In this document: piece by piece, positions 7,057 through 15,648 of the stretch
Layout of the letters: each line of letters opens with the position of its first letter
Numbering within the stretch: position 1 is the first letter of the stretch
Assembly: GCA_034431935.1 (NCBI GenBank)
Contig: DAOUCU010000067.1
Span: 1 to 15,700, forward strand
From: JBFMDU01 sp034431935
GTDB taxonomy: Bacteria > Chloroflexota > Dehalococcoidia > GIF9 > JBFMDU01
Reading direction: 5' to 3'
DNA length: 15,700 nt
Notes under the pieces: generated by a model
Seen by the model: only the letters and a program-made list of their open reading frames with translations
Told to the model about the DNA's origin: nothing
Database searches by the model: none
Program-made: the position numbers and the translations under genes

Positions 7057-8310
7057 GTGAGTTTCGATTCATTTCACCTTCACCCGCAGGTCGCGGCGGG
7101 TATCACATCAGCCGGCTATGTTGAGCCGACGCCGGTACAAAGTCAGTGCATACCCCTCATCATGGAGGGCCGCGATGTCATGGGGCTGGCCCAGACCGGC
7201 ACGGGCAAGACAGCCGCCTTCGTCCTGCCAGTTCTTCACCGTCTTCTGCAGAGGCCGCGCGGCCGTGTCCGCGCCCTTGTCATCACCCCGACCCGGGAAC
7301 TGGCGGAGCAGACACATCAGGCATTCACTACCATTGGGGCAAAGACAGGCCTGCGGAGCGTGACTGTTTACGGCGGTGTGGATATCACCACTCAGGTCCG
7401 GACTCTGCGCAACGGCGTGGAGATTGTGGTTGGCTGTCCCGGCCGCCTGCTCGACCACCTGGATCAGGGCACACTCAACCTGCTCAAGCTGGAAGTGCTG
7501 GTGCTGGATGAAGCGGACCGGATGTTGGATATGGGTTTTCTGCCCGACGTCAGGCGCCTTCTCAGGAGCCTGCCCGCTGGCCGTCAGACCCTTCTCTTCT
7601 CGGCTACCATGCCGGATGACGTACGTACGCTGACGCACCAGTTCATGCGTAACCCGGTCACCATACAGATCAACCAGTCTACTCCGGTAGAAACAGTCTC
7701 CCATGCCCTGTACCCCGTGGAGCCTCACCTGAAGGGCAACCTGCTCAAGGAACTACTGCGGCGCACTGACGCGGAGTCGGTACTGGTATTTACGCGCACC
7801 AGGAACCGCGCGGCACGGGTGGCGGAACAGCTGGCAAGGGCCGGATATGCCGCCGGGTGCATTCAGGGCGATCTCTCCCAGCACCAGCGCCAGGCGGCGC
7901 TGGACGGCTTCCGCGAAGGCCGGTTTAATATCCTGGTCGCGACCGACATTGCCGCCCGCGGCATTGATGTAGCGGGCATCTCCCACGTCATCAATTACGA
8001 TATGCCAGATACTACGGACAATTACATCCACCGCATCGGCCGGACCGGCCGCGCTTCACATAACGGGGACGCTCTTACGCTTATCACCGGCGAAGACGAA
8101 GACATGGTGCGGTCTCTGGAACTCATCCTCGGCTACCGTCTGGAGCGGCGGAAGGTGGAGGGTTTTAACTATACCTCACCCGCCCCGAGCCACTCTCCAA
8201 CAGCACGTTTCACCCACCATCCGCACTCAACCGGCCGCGCCTGGCCGCAAAGACGGCCAAAGGGACGCCTCCCCACCACACGACAGACCTATCATGGGTA
8301 TCATAGGTAA
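7057..8310 (+). CDS. DEAD-box ATP-dependent RNA helicase (RhlE-like)
   Basis: A 417-residue protein with all core motifs in order: Q motif (PTPVQSQCIP, Q28), Walker A AQTGTGKT (45-52), PTRELAE (78-84), CPGRLLDHL (127-135), DEAD (151-154), SAT (182-184), VLVFTRTR (242-249), ATDIAARGIDV (295-305) and HRIGRTGR (325-332). It unwinds short RNA duplexes using ATP in the cytoplasm. The tail after about residue 370 is short, basic and rich in H, P and R, as in RhlE-type proteins, and lacks the DbpA/CsdA C-terminal RNA-binding domain. The start is GTG at 7057, with AAGGAG eight bases before it and the protein beginning MSFDSF as expected. Such helicases often act in ribosome assembly and cold adaptation. 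The structured leader suggests post-transcriptional or self-regulation, which is inference. Confidence 0.96.
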   Translation: MSFDSFHLHPQVAAGITSAGYVEPTPVQSQCIPLIMEGRDVMGLAQTGTGKTAAFVLPVLHRLLQRPRGRVRALVITPTRELAEQTHQAFTTIGAKTGLRSVTVYGGVDITTQVRTLRNGVEIVVGCPGRLLDHLDQGTLNLLKLEVLVLDEADRMLDMGFLPDVRRLLRSLPAGRQTLLFSATMPDDVRTLTHQFMRNPVTIQINQSTPVETVSHALYPVEPHLKGNLLKELLRRTDAESVLVFTRTRNRAARVAEQLARAGYAAGCIQGDLSQHQRQAALDGFREGRFNILVATDIAARGIDVAGISHVINYDMPDTTDNYIHRIGRTGRASHNGDALTLITGEDEDMVRSLELILGYRLERRKVEGFNYTSPAPSHSPTARFTHHPHSTGRAWPQRRPKGRLPTTRQTYHGYHR

Positions 8311-8619
8311 GGTCTCCGAGGGGCGCCAAAAACACGCCCCTCCAAAAGCTTCCGCTTCTCTCGGGCATTGCAGACCAGATACCCAGTCGGCCCCTTGACT
8401 CTGCTCTGGCGAGAGAGTCTACATTCTTGTTAAAGGCCTTCGAAATACATAATCAAGAAACTGGATGCGCAGAAGGTCGCCTCAGCGCGCTCGATGGTCC
8501 ACCTGTTAACCGAGATACAGCTTCCGGTCAAGAAGCCGGCTCTGGCCTGCGGCAGGTTGTTACAAGCTACCACAGGCCACCACGCACCCACCGCAACCTG
8601 TGATACAATCCACGAGGCC
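8311..8619. other. Intergenic region after the helicase, no supported gene
   Basis: A perfect 8-bp hairpin, GAGGGGCG (8318-8325) with CGCCCCTC (8335-8342) and a 9-nt A-rich loop, follows the helicase stop by 7 nt. It lacks a T-run, so it is at best a weak terminator or a 3'-end-protecting structure. A second hairpin, GACTCT (8397-8402) with AGAGTC (8414-8419), precedes a modestly T-rich stretch. TTGACT at 8395-8400 resembles a -35 but has no good -10. An open frame starting at 8494 joins the nucleotidase gene in frame, but its residues do not resemble a protein N-terminus. Confidence 0.45.
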
Positions 8620-10158
8620 ATGAGATATTTCGGGGCGCTTATTGCCGCGGTCGTACTGCTCCTAGCTCTTCCCGCCAGTTCCTGTTTTGGCACCCCACCA
8701 GCGCCGGAAACTCTATCAGCGATTACCGTTCTCCACACCAACGATACCCACGCTTCTCTTGATCTAGTGGCTCAACGAGCGGCACTCGTCAGCCAGGCCC
8801 GTTCCGAAGTCGGCAAGAACAATTTACTCCTGCTTGACGCCGGCGATGTTTTCGCCGGCACGCCATACTTTACTCTTTACCACGGCCTGGCCGACCTCTG
8901 GTTTTTTAATTACATGGCTTATGACGTCATGTGCCTCGGTAACCACGAGTTTGATGAAGGCCCGCCCAGCCTGGCGAAATTCATCGACGGAGCTATATTC
9001 CCGGTCATCAGCGCCAACGTCGACCTGTCGCAGGAGGCATTACTTGCCGGCAAGACGAAACAATACGTAATTCTCGACCGCGGCGGCCAGAAGTTCGGCG
9101 TCTTCGGACTCCTTATCGAGGACACCGACGAAATTTCCAGACCGGGGCCAACAGTCAAGTTCAGCGACCATACCGAATCTGCTAGGAAAATGGTGGCCGA
9201 GCTACAGAAAAGGGGGATAAGCCGAATTATCGCTTTGACGCACATCGGCTGGGATATCGACCTGAAGCTGGCCAAGGATGTCGACGGCATTGACCTGATT
9301 GTCGGCGGCCATAGCCATACCGTTCCGGACAAGTACCCTACGGTTGTGAATAGCGACGGTACACCCACCCTGGTCGTCCAGGCCGGGGCCTACAACAAGT
9401 ACCTTGGACGGCTGGACCTTAAGTTCGATAGAACCGGTGTTATCCGCCAGTGGCAGGGCAGTCGGTTAATCCCTATAATGGATAAACTGCCGGCTGACAG
9501 CGCCTGCTCCGCCAAGTTGAGCGAGTATGCCGCACCGCTTGCGGGATTACGAAAGACCGTAACCGGGAGAACCGCGGTGCTCCTTGACGGCGACCATGAC
9601 CGTGTGCGGAGTCAGGAGACCAACCTGGGAAATCTGATTGCCGATTCCATGCTCTGGCGGGCCGCCGAGTCAAAGCCGCAGATTGCCATCGTCAATGGCG
9701 GGTCCATCAGAGCCTCAATTCCACCGGGGGAAATAACTATGGGAGACGTTCTAAACGTTCTGCCCTTCAATGGTTATTACCTGGCCGTTGACCTTACAGG
9801 CCGCCAGCTAATAGCCGCACTTGAAAACGGCGTCAGTCAGGCGGAGGAAATGGCGGGACGTTTTCCCCAGGTGAGCGGCCTCCGCTTCAACTGGGATCCG
9901 AAAGCACTGCCGGGGAGCAGGATCAAAGGCGTTGAGATAAAGACACCGGCTGGGTACAAGCCTGTAGACCCGGATGCTACCTACCGCGCCGTAATCAATA
10001 ATTACCTAGCAGGCGGCGGCGATGGATACAACATGTTCGTCAATGCCGCTAACGTCATCGACCTCGGCTACCCCGACTACGAGACACTGGCCGATTACAT
10101 CAAAGCTATGTCCCCGGTCAGCCCTCAGATTGAAGGGCGCATCGTAAGACTGAACTAA
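8620..10158 (+). CDS. Exported 5'-nucleotidase / 2',3'-cyclic phosphodiesterase (UshA/CD73 family)
   Basis: A 512-residue protein with an N-terminal signal peptide (hydrophobic core 5-19, then SSCFG; C22 could be a lipid anchor, though the lipobox is imperfect). The metallophosphatase domain carries the two-metal ligands: D42 and H44 (NDTH), D76 (AGD), N108-H109 (GNHEFDEG), H208 (LTHIG) and H231/H233 (GGHSH). The C-terminal nucleotide-binding domain has ETNLGN (333-338), NGGSIR (359-364) and GGGDGYNMF (465-473), whose aromatic residue stacks on the base in the family. It hydrolyses extracellular nucleotides to nucleosides and phosphate for salvage. The start at 8620 was chosen over an in-frame ATG at 8494 because the signal peptide begins there. 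Only a weak GAGG precedes it. It appears monocistronic. Confidence 0.93.
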   Translation: MRYFGALIAAVVLLLALPASSCFGTPPAPETLSAITVLHTNDTHASLDLVAQRAALVSQARSEVGKNNLLLLDAGDVFAGTPYFTLYHGLADLWFFNYMAYDVMCLGNHEFDEGPPSLAKFIDGAIFPVISANVDLSQEALLAGKTKQYVILDRGGQKFGVFGLLIEDTDEISRPGPTVKFSDHTESARKMVAELQKRGISRIIALTHIGWDIDLKLAKDVDGIDLIVGGHSHTVPDKYPTVVNSDGTPTLVVQAGAYNKYLGRLDLKFDRTGVIRQWQGSRLIPIMDKLPADSACSAKLSEYAAPLAGLRKTVTGRTAVLLDGDHDRVRSQETNLGNLIADSMLWRAAESKPQIAIVNGGSIRASIPPGEITMGDVLNVLPFNGYYLAVDLTGRQLIAALENGVSQAEEMAGRFPQVSGLRFNWDPKALPGSRIKGVEIKTPAGYKPVDPDATYRAVINNYLAGGGDGYNMFVNAANVIDLGYPDYETLADYIKAMSPVSPQIEGRIVRLN

Positions 10159-10164
10159 TTGAAT

Positions 10165-10206
10165 TGCCTGTCCGTTCCTCTTTACGCTCAGGCAGGGACC
10201 GTTTTT
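10165..10206 (+). terminator. Possible terminator after the 5'-nucleotidase gene
   Basis: TGCCTG (10165-10170) pairs with CAGGCA (10189-10194), and five T residues follow at 10202-10206. The stem is only 6 bp, the loop is 18 nt, and the T-run starts seven bases after the stem, so this is a weak candidate. Its position just after the stop codon supports it. Confidence 0.3.
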
Positions 10207-10249
10207 CGCCGTTGACGACACTACAGGAAAATCTTGAGACAAATATATA

Positions 10250-11017
10250 ATGACCGACATAGCTTTCGCCCCGCTGAAGATTAAGCGGCTCTCAGAGACG
10301 GTGGAAAGCCATATTCGCGAGTTTATTATTGCTGAAAAGCTCGAACCTGGAGAGCGTCTCCCCTCCGAGAAGGAATTGAGTCAGCAGTTCGGAGTCAGTG
10401 CGGTTACCATACGCGAGGCATTGCGTGGTTTGGAGGCATTTGGCATTGTTTCCAAGAAGCGTGGCAAGGACGGCGGCATTTTTGTTGGTGAAACAAAGAT
10501 TGACTCGGTCAAGGCTTTGCTTAACAGCTATTTTTCCTCCCGTGATTTTTCTGCTTCTCAGGTGAGCGAGGTACGCGCGGTAATCGAACCGGGCACGGCC
10601 AGGATCGCCGCTGCACGCATCACTCCCGAAATTCTGGATGAATTACGGGGCAACATCAGTTTGTGTGAAAAGAGTCTGGTGAAACACTCGTCCATGCACT
10701 CCCGAAAAGATTACCGGGAAGTTGAAGGGGAAATCACCGAATTCCACCGGCTGGTCGCCCGGGCGACGGGCAATCCGGTACTGGTCCTTGTCGTTGATTA
10801 TCTGATGGACTTCCTTCTCGAATCCACCCGTAAGCTGGGGCAGAGACTTGATCCAGAGATTACTGCACGGGCAATACGTGACCACGTCGCAATATATGAG
10901 TGCATCAGGTCAGGTAATGCCGATGGTGCCGGAGAGGCAATGACAAGACATCTCAAAGAAACAATGGAATATCTAACCAGAAAAGAACGGGGTTCTGGCC
11001 TGGTTGACCTGGGATAG
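10250..11017 (+). CDS. FadR/GntR-family transcriptional regulator with FCD domain
   Basis: A 255-residue protein. Residues about 12-80 form a GntR winged helix (GERLPSEKELSQQFGVS, then VTIREALRGLEAFGIV, then a GGIFV wing). Residues about 105-240 form an all-helical FCD effector domain (EVRAVIEPGTARIAAARI; FHRLVARATGNPVL with H166; DHVAIYECIRSG with H212; MTRHL with H234). The three histidines match the metal-coordinating histidines of many FCD proteins, which bind organic-acid effectors. FCD regulators usually control adjacent genes for organic-acid or amino-acid metabolism. This one is 9 nt before the flavoprotein gene, so it probably controls and is cotranscribed with it. No clear Shine-Dalgarno site precedes the ATG; the AT-rich ATATATAATG right at the start could reflect a very short leader. 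Confidence 0.92.
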   Translation: MTDIAFAPLKIKRLSETVESHIREFIIAEKLEPGERLPSEKELSQQFGVSAVTIREALRGLEAFGIVSKKRGKDGGIFVGETKIDSVKALLNSYFSSRDFSASQVSEVRAVIEPGTARIAAARITPEILDELRGNISLCEKSLVKHSSMHSRKDYREVEGEITEFHRLVARATGNPVLVLVVDYLMDFLLESTRKLGQRLDPEITARAIRDHVAIYECIRSGNADGAGEAMTRHLKETMEYLTRKERGSGLVDLG

Positions 11018-11026
11018 TATTGGCCG

Positions 11027-12829
11027 ATGAACCTTGTTTTGACGAAGCAGGATCTTGATACCGACGTTCTGGTTATTGGTGGCGGCATTGCCGGCGCCAG
11101 AGCCGCTATCGAAGCCGCCGGTGCTGGCGTTGATGTTACTCTAATTACTAAGGGCATTTTCGGTTCCGGCACCAGCGTCGGACCCGTCGTCTGCGCCGCC
11201 GTCGGCCCGTGGGCGCCGAAAGATGACAGCAAAGACCTCCACTTCGAAGGCATTGTGGTCACCGGCCGGCGGTTTCTCTGCGACCAGGAACATGCCCGAG
11301 TTCTGGTTGATGAAGCCCCGGAGCGGCTTATGGAACTTGAGAGGTTTGGCCATCTCTGGGACCGAGATGAAAACGGCAACATCGCTCCTTACCCGGAATT
11401 CGCCGAGGAACTGCGCCTCCCTGAAGAGTCCCATCACTATCACAAAAACCGCTATGTCTCCAGCGTGCGCGAAGGTATGTATTATGGCTACACCGGACAT
11501 AATGCCCTTCAGGTGCTCCGCTCCGAATGCCGGCGCCGCGGGGTTCATATCATAGAAGAGACCGCCGGAATACGTCTTCTTACCGGTGACGGAAGGGTAA
11601 CTGGCGCACTGGCGCTCGATTACCTTAACGGCCGATGGCTGGTGATACAGGCGCCGTCAACCATAATCTCTACCGGCTCCGTCAGCCAGCTCTGGTACCC
11701 ATGGGGACTGGCTTCACGGGAAATGACCGGCGATGGCGTGGCCATGGCCTACCGCGCCGGCGCTGTCATCAGCGACCTGGAACTGATGATGACCGCCCAC
11801 CTGCCTTCAGTTGCCCCTTCCTGGAGCGGCCGCCATAAACTACTCCAGAGCGTCATCGAGGCTTCACCGTACCACAGGCCGGAATACCGCGTCCGGTGGA
11901 TAAATGCCGGAGGCGAGGATTTCCTGCTCAAATACCCACCGGAGGTCCCATACACCTATGAGGAGCTCTACCTCAAAGTTATCAAGGGCGTGCAGACCGA
12001 GCTTGATGAAGGCCGCGGGCCGCTTTACATGGACTACCGGAGCCTGCCGCAGGAGTTTCTGGAAAGGGTCGCTCCGTTCATTCTGCGCATGATGGACAAG
12101 CTCGGCCGCAAAGAAGGCGACTACCTGCTCGAGGTCGGCCCCAACCCGATGTGGAGCTTCGGCGGCATTAAGATAAACACCCGGGGAGAATCTTCTGTGC
12201 CCGGTCTCTATGGCTGTGGTGACGCTTCCAACGCCATCAAGGACGGCTTCGGTGCCTCAGTGGCCTGCGGCGTCACCACCTGCCTCGTCACCGGCACCCG
12301 CGCCGGCAGATGCGCCGCAGAATACTCCCAAAAGGCCGGCCGCTCACCAATAAAGGCAACGCAGGTCTCTGAGACTACTTCTCGGGCACTGGCCTGGACC
12401 GCCCGTCAGGCCGGCATCCCGCCTCTCAAAGTGAAACACGAAATCGGCTCCATCATGCGCGCTCACATGCACCTCAAAAATGAACCGGGTATGCTCAAGG
12501 CCCGGGAAAGGTTGACCGCCGTCCGAGCAGACATGCTCCCGAAGCTTTCAGTCAGGTCGGCAAGCCCGAGATACTGCTACGAACTAATCGAAGCCTTCGA
12601 AATCGAGAACATGCTGGACACGGCCGAAATGATGGTTGAGGCCTCGCTCCTCCGCAAAGAGAGCCGGCGCCACATGTTCATCCGCGAGGACTTCCCGAAA
12701 CGGGACGACAGGAACTGGCTAAAACATGTCAATATCCAGCGGGATGACGGCAGGATGAAACTTGTCACCACTCCCGTCGCCTTCCCGTACGTGAAACCCG
12801 ATGAATCAGGCTTGAGACCCACGAAATAA
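11027..12829 (+). CDS. SdhA/FrdA-family FAD-binding subunit, atypical active site
   Basis: A 600-residue flavoprotein. The Rossmann FAD motif is DVLVIGGGIAGARAA (13-27); the second FAD contact is GGIKINTRGESSVPGLYGCGDASN (379-402), typical of succinate dehydrogenase/fumarate reductase/APS-reductase flavoproteins. The C-terminus (about 450-560) is the helical domain of the family. The HT of the SHTxxAxGG motif that carries covalent FAD in SdhA is replaced (SGTSVGPVVCAAVG, 47-60), so FAD is probably non-covalent. The HYTMGG histidine is replaced (WSFGG, 376-380), and the GANRLG arginine region reads KDGFGASVACG. The true substrate is therefore probably not succinate/fumarate. It is followed after 3 nt by the SdhB-HdrD gene, a likely partner subunit. 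No Shine-Dalgarno site is evident, so translation may be coupled to the regulator gene. Confidence 0.88.
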   Translation: MNLVLTKQDLDTDVLVIGGGIAGARAAIEAAGAGVDVTLITKGIFGSGTSVGPVVCAAVGPWAPKDDSKDLHFEGIVVTGRRFLCDQEHARVLVDEAPERLMELERFGHLWDRDENGNIAPYPEFAEELRLPEESHHYHKNRYVSSVREGMYYGYTGHNALQVLRSECRRRGVHIIEETAGIRLLTGDGRVTGALALDYLNGRWLVIQAPSTIISTGSVSQLWYPWGLASREMTGDGVAMAYRAGAVISDLELMMTAHLPSVAPSWSGRHKLLQSVIEASPYHRPEYRVRWINAGGEDFLLKYPPEVPYTYEELYLKVIKGVQTELDEGRGPLYMDYRSLPQEFLERVAPFILRMMDKLGRKEGDYLLEVGPNPMWSFGGIKINTRGESSVPGLYGCGDASNAIKDGFGASVACGVTTCLVTGTRAGRCAAEYSQKAGRSPIKATQVSETTSRALAWTARQAGIPPLKVKHEIGSIMRAHMHLKNEPGMLKARERLTAVRADMLPKLSVRSASPRYCYELIEAFEIENMLDTAEMMVEASLLRKESRRHMFIREDFPKRDDRNWLKHVNIQRDDGRMKLVTTPVAFPYVKPDESGLRPTK

Positions 12830-12832
12830 CCG

Positions 12833-14374
12833 ATGACTGACAATCTGATAAAGGTAACTGTATACCGCTTCGAAGCTGGCCGGGACAGGGAACCCCGCTA
12901 CGAGACATGGCAGGTTCCTTCAGGTAAGGGTACTATGGTGCTCGATGCCCTGAACTATATCCGGGAGAATCATGACCCCACCCTTCGCTTCCGCCATTCC
13001 TGCCACATGGGCAAGTGCGGCAGTTGCGCCGTGATGGTCAATGGTCGCCCCGGTCTGGCCTGCTGGGAACTGGCCGTTGACGGCATGGTCATAGAACCGC
13101 TCCGAGGCTTACCGGTTATTGCCGACCTCGTCGTGGAGCGAACCGAGGTCGACCTTGATAAAGAGGGACTGGCCTTCCAGCGCCGTGGTACGCCCGTTCC
13201 GAAGGGTCAGGTCGAATGTCTACCTCTACCCCACCGGAAAGAACTCGATGAAACTCGTACCTGTATCAACTGCTTCTCCTGCGTCAGCGCCTGTCCTTAC
13301 ATCTACGCCGAAGAGAAGGAGTTCATAGGGCCGAAGCGCATGGTGGAAATCGCCCGCCATGTCTATGACCCGCGCCAGGACGAAAAGCGCCCCCTGAACA
13401 TCGCCGTTCACCACGGCTTATGGGACTGCATTGCCTGCAATGCCTGCACCAACGTATGCCCCCAGCAAATCAACGCCCGCCAGCGCATCCTTGACCTTAA
13501 ATCGATGGTCATGGAACATCCCGGGCTTGAAGGTCTGCCGCGTCAGATACGGAGGATGAACGAAAGCATGCTTACGCTGGGTAATCCGTACCATTATCCG
13601 AAGACCGATAAGGGCAAATGGGCAGTGGGACTCAAGCTCAAAGACTTAACCAGTGGTGAAAAAGCGGAGTGGCTTTACTTCGCCGGCTGTGCCCAGAGCT
13701 TTGACCAGCGTGACCAGGAAGTTGCCCGCGGCCTTGTTAAGTTGTTTCAGGCCATCGGCCTGGACTTCGGCACCCTCGGTGCTGAGGAGCTCTGTTGCGG
13801 CGACCCGGCCAAATACAGCGGGGAAGAAGGCCTTGCCGCCCACATCCGGGAGCAGAACGCGGAGCTTCTTGCCAGGTATCCTGTTACCCGCCTTGTCACC
13901 ACCTGCCCGCACGGCTACTACCGGTTTAATGAAGACCGGTCTGCCCCGGGGCAACAGGTGAAGCACTACACCCAGGTGCTGGCCGCGGCAGTAAAAGAGG
14001 GACGGCTGAAGCTCCGAAAACCAGTAAAGCGCACCGTCGTCTACCACGACTCCTGCTATCTCGGCCGCTATAGCGGCATCTACGAGGAGCCGCGCACGGT
14101 GCTGGCGGCGATACCCGGAGTCAAGCTGGCAGAGATGAAGGACACGCGTGAGAACAGCCTGTGCTGCGGCGGCGGTGGCGGCGGCACTTTTCTCGATATC
14201 AAAGCCAGACCCCGCCTGTCCTGGGTCAGGGTGAGACAGGCAATTGAAGCCGGTGCCGATACCATTGCCGTCGCTTGCCCGATGTGCCGAGCCATGCTCG
14301 AAGATGCTGTTAAAAATCTCGAATCAGGTATCGAAGTGATGCACATCTCCGAATTGGCGCTTCTCGCTCTTTGA
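12833..14374 (+). CDS. SdhB-HdrD fusion iron-sulfur subunit (TfrB-like)
   Basis: A 513-residue fusion. Residues 1-100 are a plant-type 2Fe-2S ferredoxin domain (C57, C62, C65, C77). Residues 140-215 are an SdhB-like domain with two 4Fe-4S motifs (C144/C147/C150/C154 and C199/C202/C205/C209). Residues 280-490 hold two CCG modules: C286, C321-C322, C358 and C408, C444-C445, C482/C485. The order matches subunit B of the methanogen thiol:fumarate reductase, where the CCG part handles thiol/disulfide chemistry. The first CCG lacks its last cysteine (CPHG at 358-361 in place of CxxC). No membrane anchor is visible, so the complex with the upstream flavoprotein is probably soluble or peripheral. It starts 3 nt after the flavoprotein stop without a clear Shine-Dalgarno site, implying coupled translation. 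Confidence 0.88.
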   Translation: MTDNLIKVTVYRFEAGRDREPRYETWQVPSGKGTMVLDALNYIRENHDPTLRFRHSCHMGKCGSCAVMVNGRPGLACWELAVDGMVIEPLRGLPVIADLVVERTEVDLDKEGLAFQRRGTPVPKGQVECLPLPHRKELDETRTCINCFSCVSACPYIYAEEKEFIGPKRMVEIARHVYDPRQDEKRPLNIAVHHGLWDCIACNACTNVCPQQINARQRILDLKSMVMEHPGLEGLPRQIRRMNESMLTLGNPYHYPKTDKGKWAVGLKLKDLTSGEKAEWLYFAGCAQSFDQRDQEVARGLVKLFQAIGLDFGTLGAEELCCGDPAKYSGEEGLAAHIREQNAELLARYPVTRLVTTCPHGYYRFNEDRSAPGQQVKHYTQVLAAAVKEGRLKLRKPVKRTVVYHDSCYLGRYSGIYEEPRTVLAAIPGVKLAEMKDTRENSLCCGGGGGGTFLDIKARPRLSWVRVRQAIEAGADTIAVACPMCRAMLEDAVKNLESGIEVMHISELALLAL

Positions 14375-14396
14375 GCAGCCGGGGCTTAGTTGCCGA

Positions 14397-15548
14397 GACC
14401 ACCGGAATGCGGATAGCCTTGTACAACCCCTTCGTCGGGCCGTCCTGCCGGGAGATTTCCTTATTGAGTTTCAACCGCCAAACTATCCTCCCACCCACCA
14501 CCACCTCCAGCAGTACCGTATGGCGATTATCAGGGTATTGCTGTTGGGCAGGCAGTCGGCATCCCTCACCAGATGCCCCGGCATGGCGAAGCTCCAGACC
14601 GTCTTGCCCATCGCCAGGTCGATTTCAAGCACCGTCTGGGCAGGCTGGTTGTGGTTGGCTACCAAGAGGTTACCATTGGACTGCATCTCCGGATCATACT
14701 CGTACTCGAAAAGACCTTCGCCGATGGTCCTTATGACCTTTCCCGCCGCGTCAAGCTCGGCGACGATTCCGAAGTTCCTCAGACTCACCAGCGTGTTGCC
14801 ATTGGCCAACCGTGAGACCGAGTTGGTATGCGTCCAGCCCTCCTCAGATATCGCGTTATAAAGTGCGCGATTGAAATGGTCTCTGGCATACCACGACCAC
14901 ACAACCTTACCCGAAGGATCAACCTCGCGCACCCGAGCGTCATCCATCTGATCGAAGGCCACGTAAACAAACAGTGTATTGCCATTAGGCAGCCGGTCGG
15001 CGTCATGGGACACTTTCGAGTCAAGAAATAACCAGACCACTCTACCCTTGCGGTCTATCTCGTAGATACCGTTGCGGGGCAGAACAAAGAGTATATTACC
15101 GCTGGGCAACGGCTCAACCTCTAAGCCGGGGTTGTTGAAATGCTTCAGGTTGTCCGGGACGAGTTATTCCCAGACCACCTCACCCAGCATGTTAACCTCA
15201 GACGATACGCGGCCGGTGAGCAACATGGTTATCAGCGAAGATGGTGGTGCCGGGGTATGCCAGTTCCGGAAGGTACACTTCGACCGCCAAGTCTGGGGCA
15301 GAAACACCTCACGGCATAGACAGCTCAGCCGGCTTTGGAATTGTCTGTGGGGTCGGCGTGGGTTGTGGTGTCGACGTTGAAGGAACCGGGGCGGGAGATG
15401 CCTGGGACACAGTAACAGGCGGTGTGGCCGCAGGTTGCGATGTAATCGGGACAGACGTAGCAGACGATGGTATCGCCGGCGTCTGCGCAGTACAACCGGC
15501 AAGAACCAATGCAGTGAGAAGGGCCGGCACCAGCAGTCCCCTGTGCAT
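14397..15548 (-). pseudogene. Decayed ASST-like beta-propeller lipoprotein gene
   Basis: The original gene started at 15548 (GGAGGT site upstream) with a lipoprotein signal ending LVLAGC, then a Pro/Thr/Ser linker. Downstream, in three frames, lies an arylsulfotransferase-type propeller with repeats such as PNGNTLF, ANGNTLVS, SNGNLLVAN and GKVVWSW. Lesions: an in-frame TGA at 15309-15311 (after ELSMP); one extra base near 15200, after which the frame continues as EVNMLGEVVWE; TAA at 15164-15166 in place of a residue before LVPDNLKHF; and a frameshift near 14520, after which VVVGGRIVWRLKLN resumes and runs to about 14397. The 208-codon open stretch 15109-14483 is the largest intact piece and could be miscalled as a gene. 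The family transfers sulfate between phenols or serves as a generic propeller; no function is expected now. It converges with the TfrB-like gene. Confidence 0.8.
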
Positions 15549-15575
15549 TACTAAACCTCCCGCGTCTTTTACAGT

Positions 15576-15622
15576 ACCAGATTAGCACAGCCCCATCAGT
15601 GGTGAAGGATAGCGTAACATTT
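15576..15622 (-). promoter_or_regulatory. Possible promoter of the ASST-like gene
   Basis: On the minus strand TGC-TAATCT resembles an extended -10 element, with TTCACC sixteen bases upstream as a weak -35. It lies about 30 bases before the lipoprotein start, but the match is modest. The rest of 15549-15648 shows no gene. Confidence 0.25.
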
Positions 15623-15648
15623 TAGTCGGTTGGGGGTAGCCAGAAATA

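Noticed and set aside
8395..8425. TTGACT -35-like sequence as a promoter for the nucleotidase gene
   Set aside because: No acceptable -10 at 16-18 nt. TACAAT at 8604-8609 likewise has no -35 partner.
8494..8619. In-frame N-terminal extension of the 5'-nucleotidase
   Set aside because: The 42 extra residues would place the signal peptide internally and show no domain; the export signal starts at 8620.
14310..14504. Separate small minus-strand gene
   Set aside because: Its first 36 residues are the frameshifted C-terminus of the ASST-like pseudogene; the rest is antisense to the TfrB-like gene.
14483..15109. Stand-alone 208-residue propeller protein
   Set aside because: It has no proper start (MPSG is encoded from TTG within EPLPSG) and both ends continue in other frames as the same protein, so it is a fragment of the pseudogene.
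15325..15588. 87-codon minus-strand frame
   Set aside because: It overlaps the lipoprotein N-terminus in another frame; the frame with signal peptide, lipobox and GGAGGT site is the real one.
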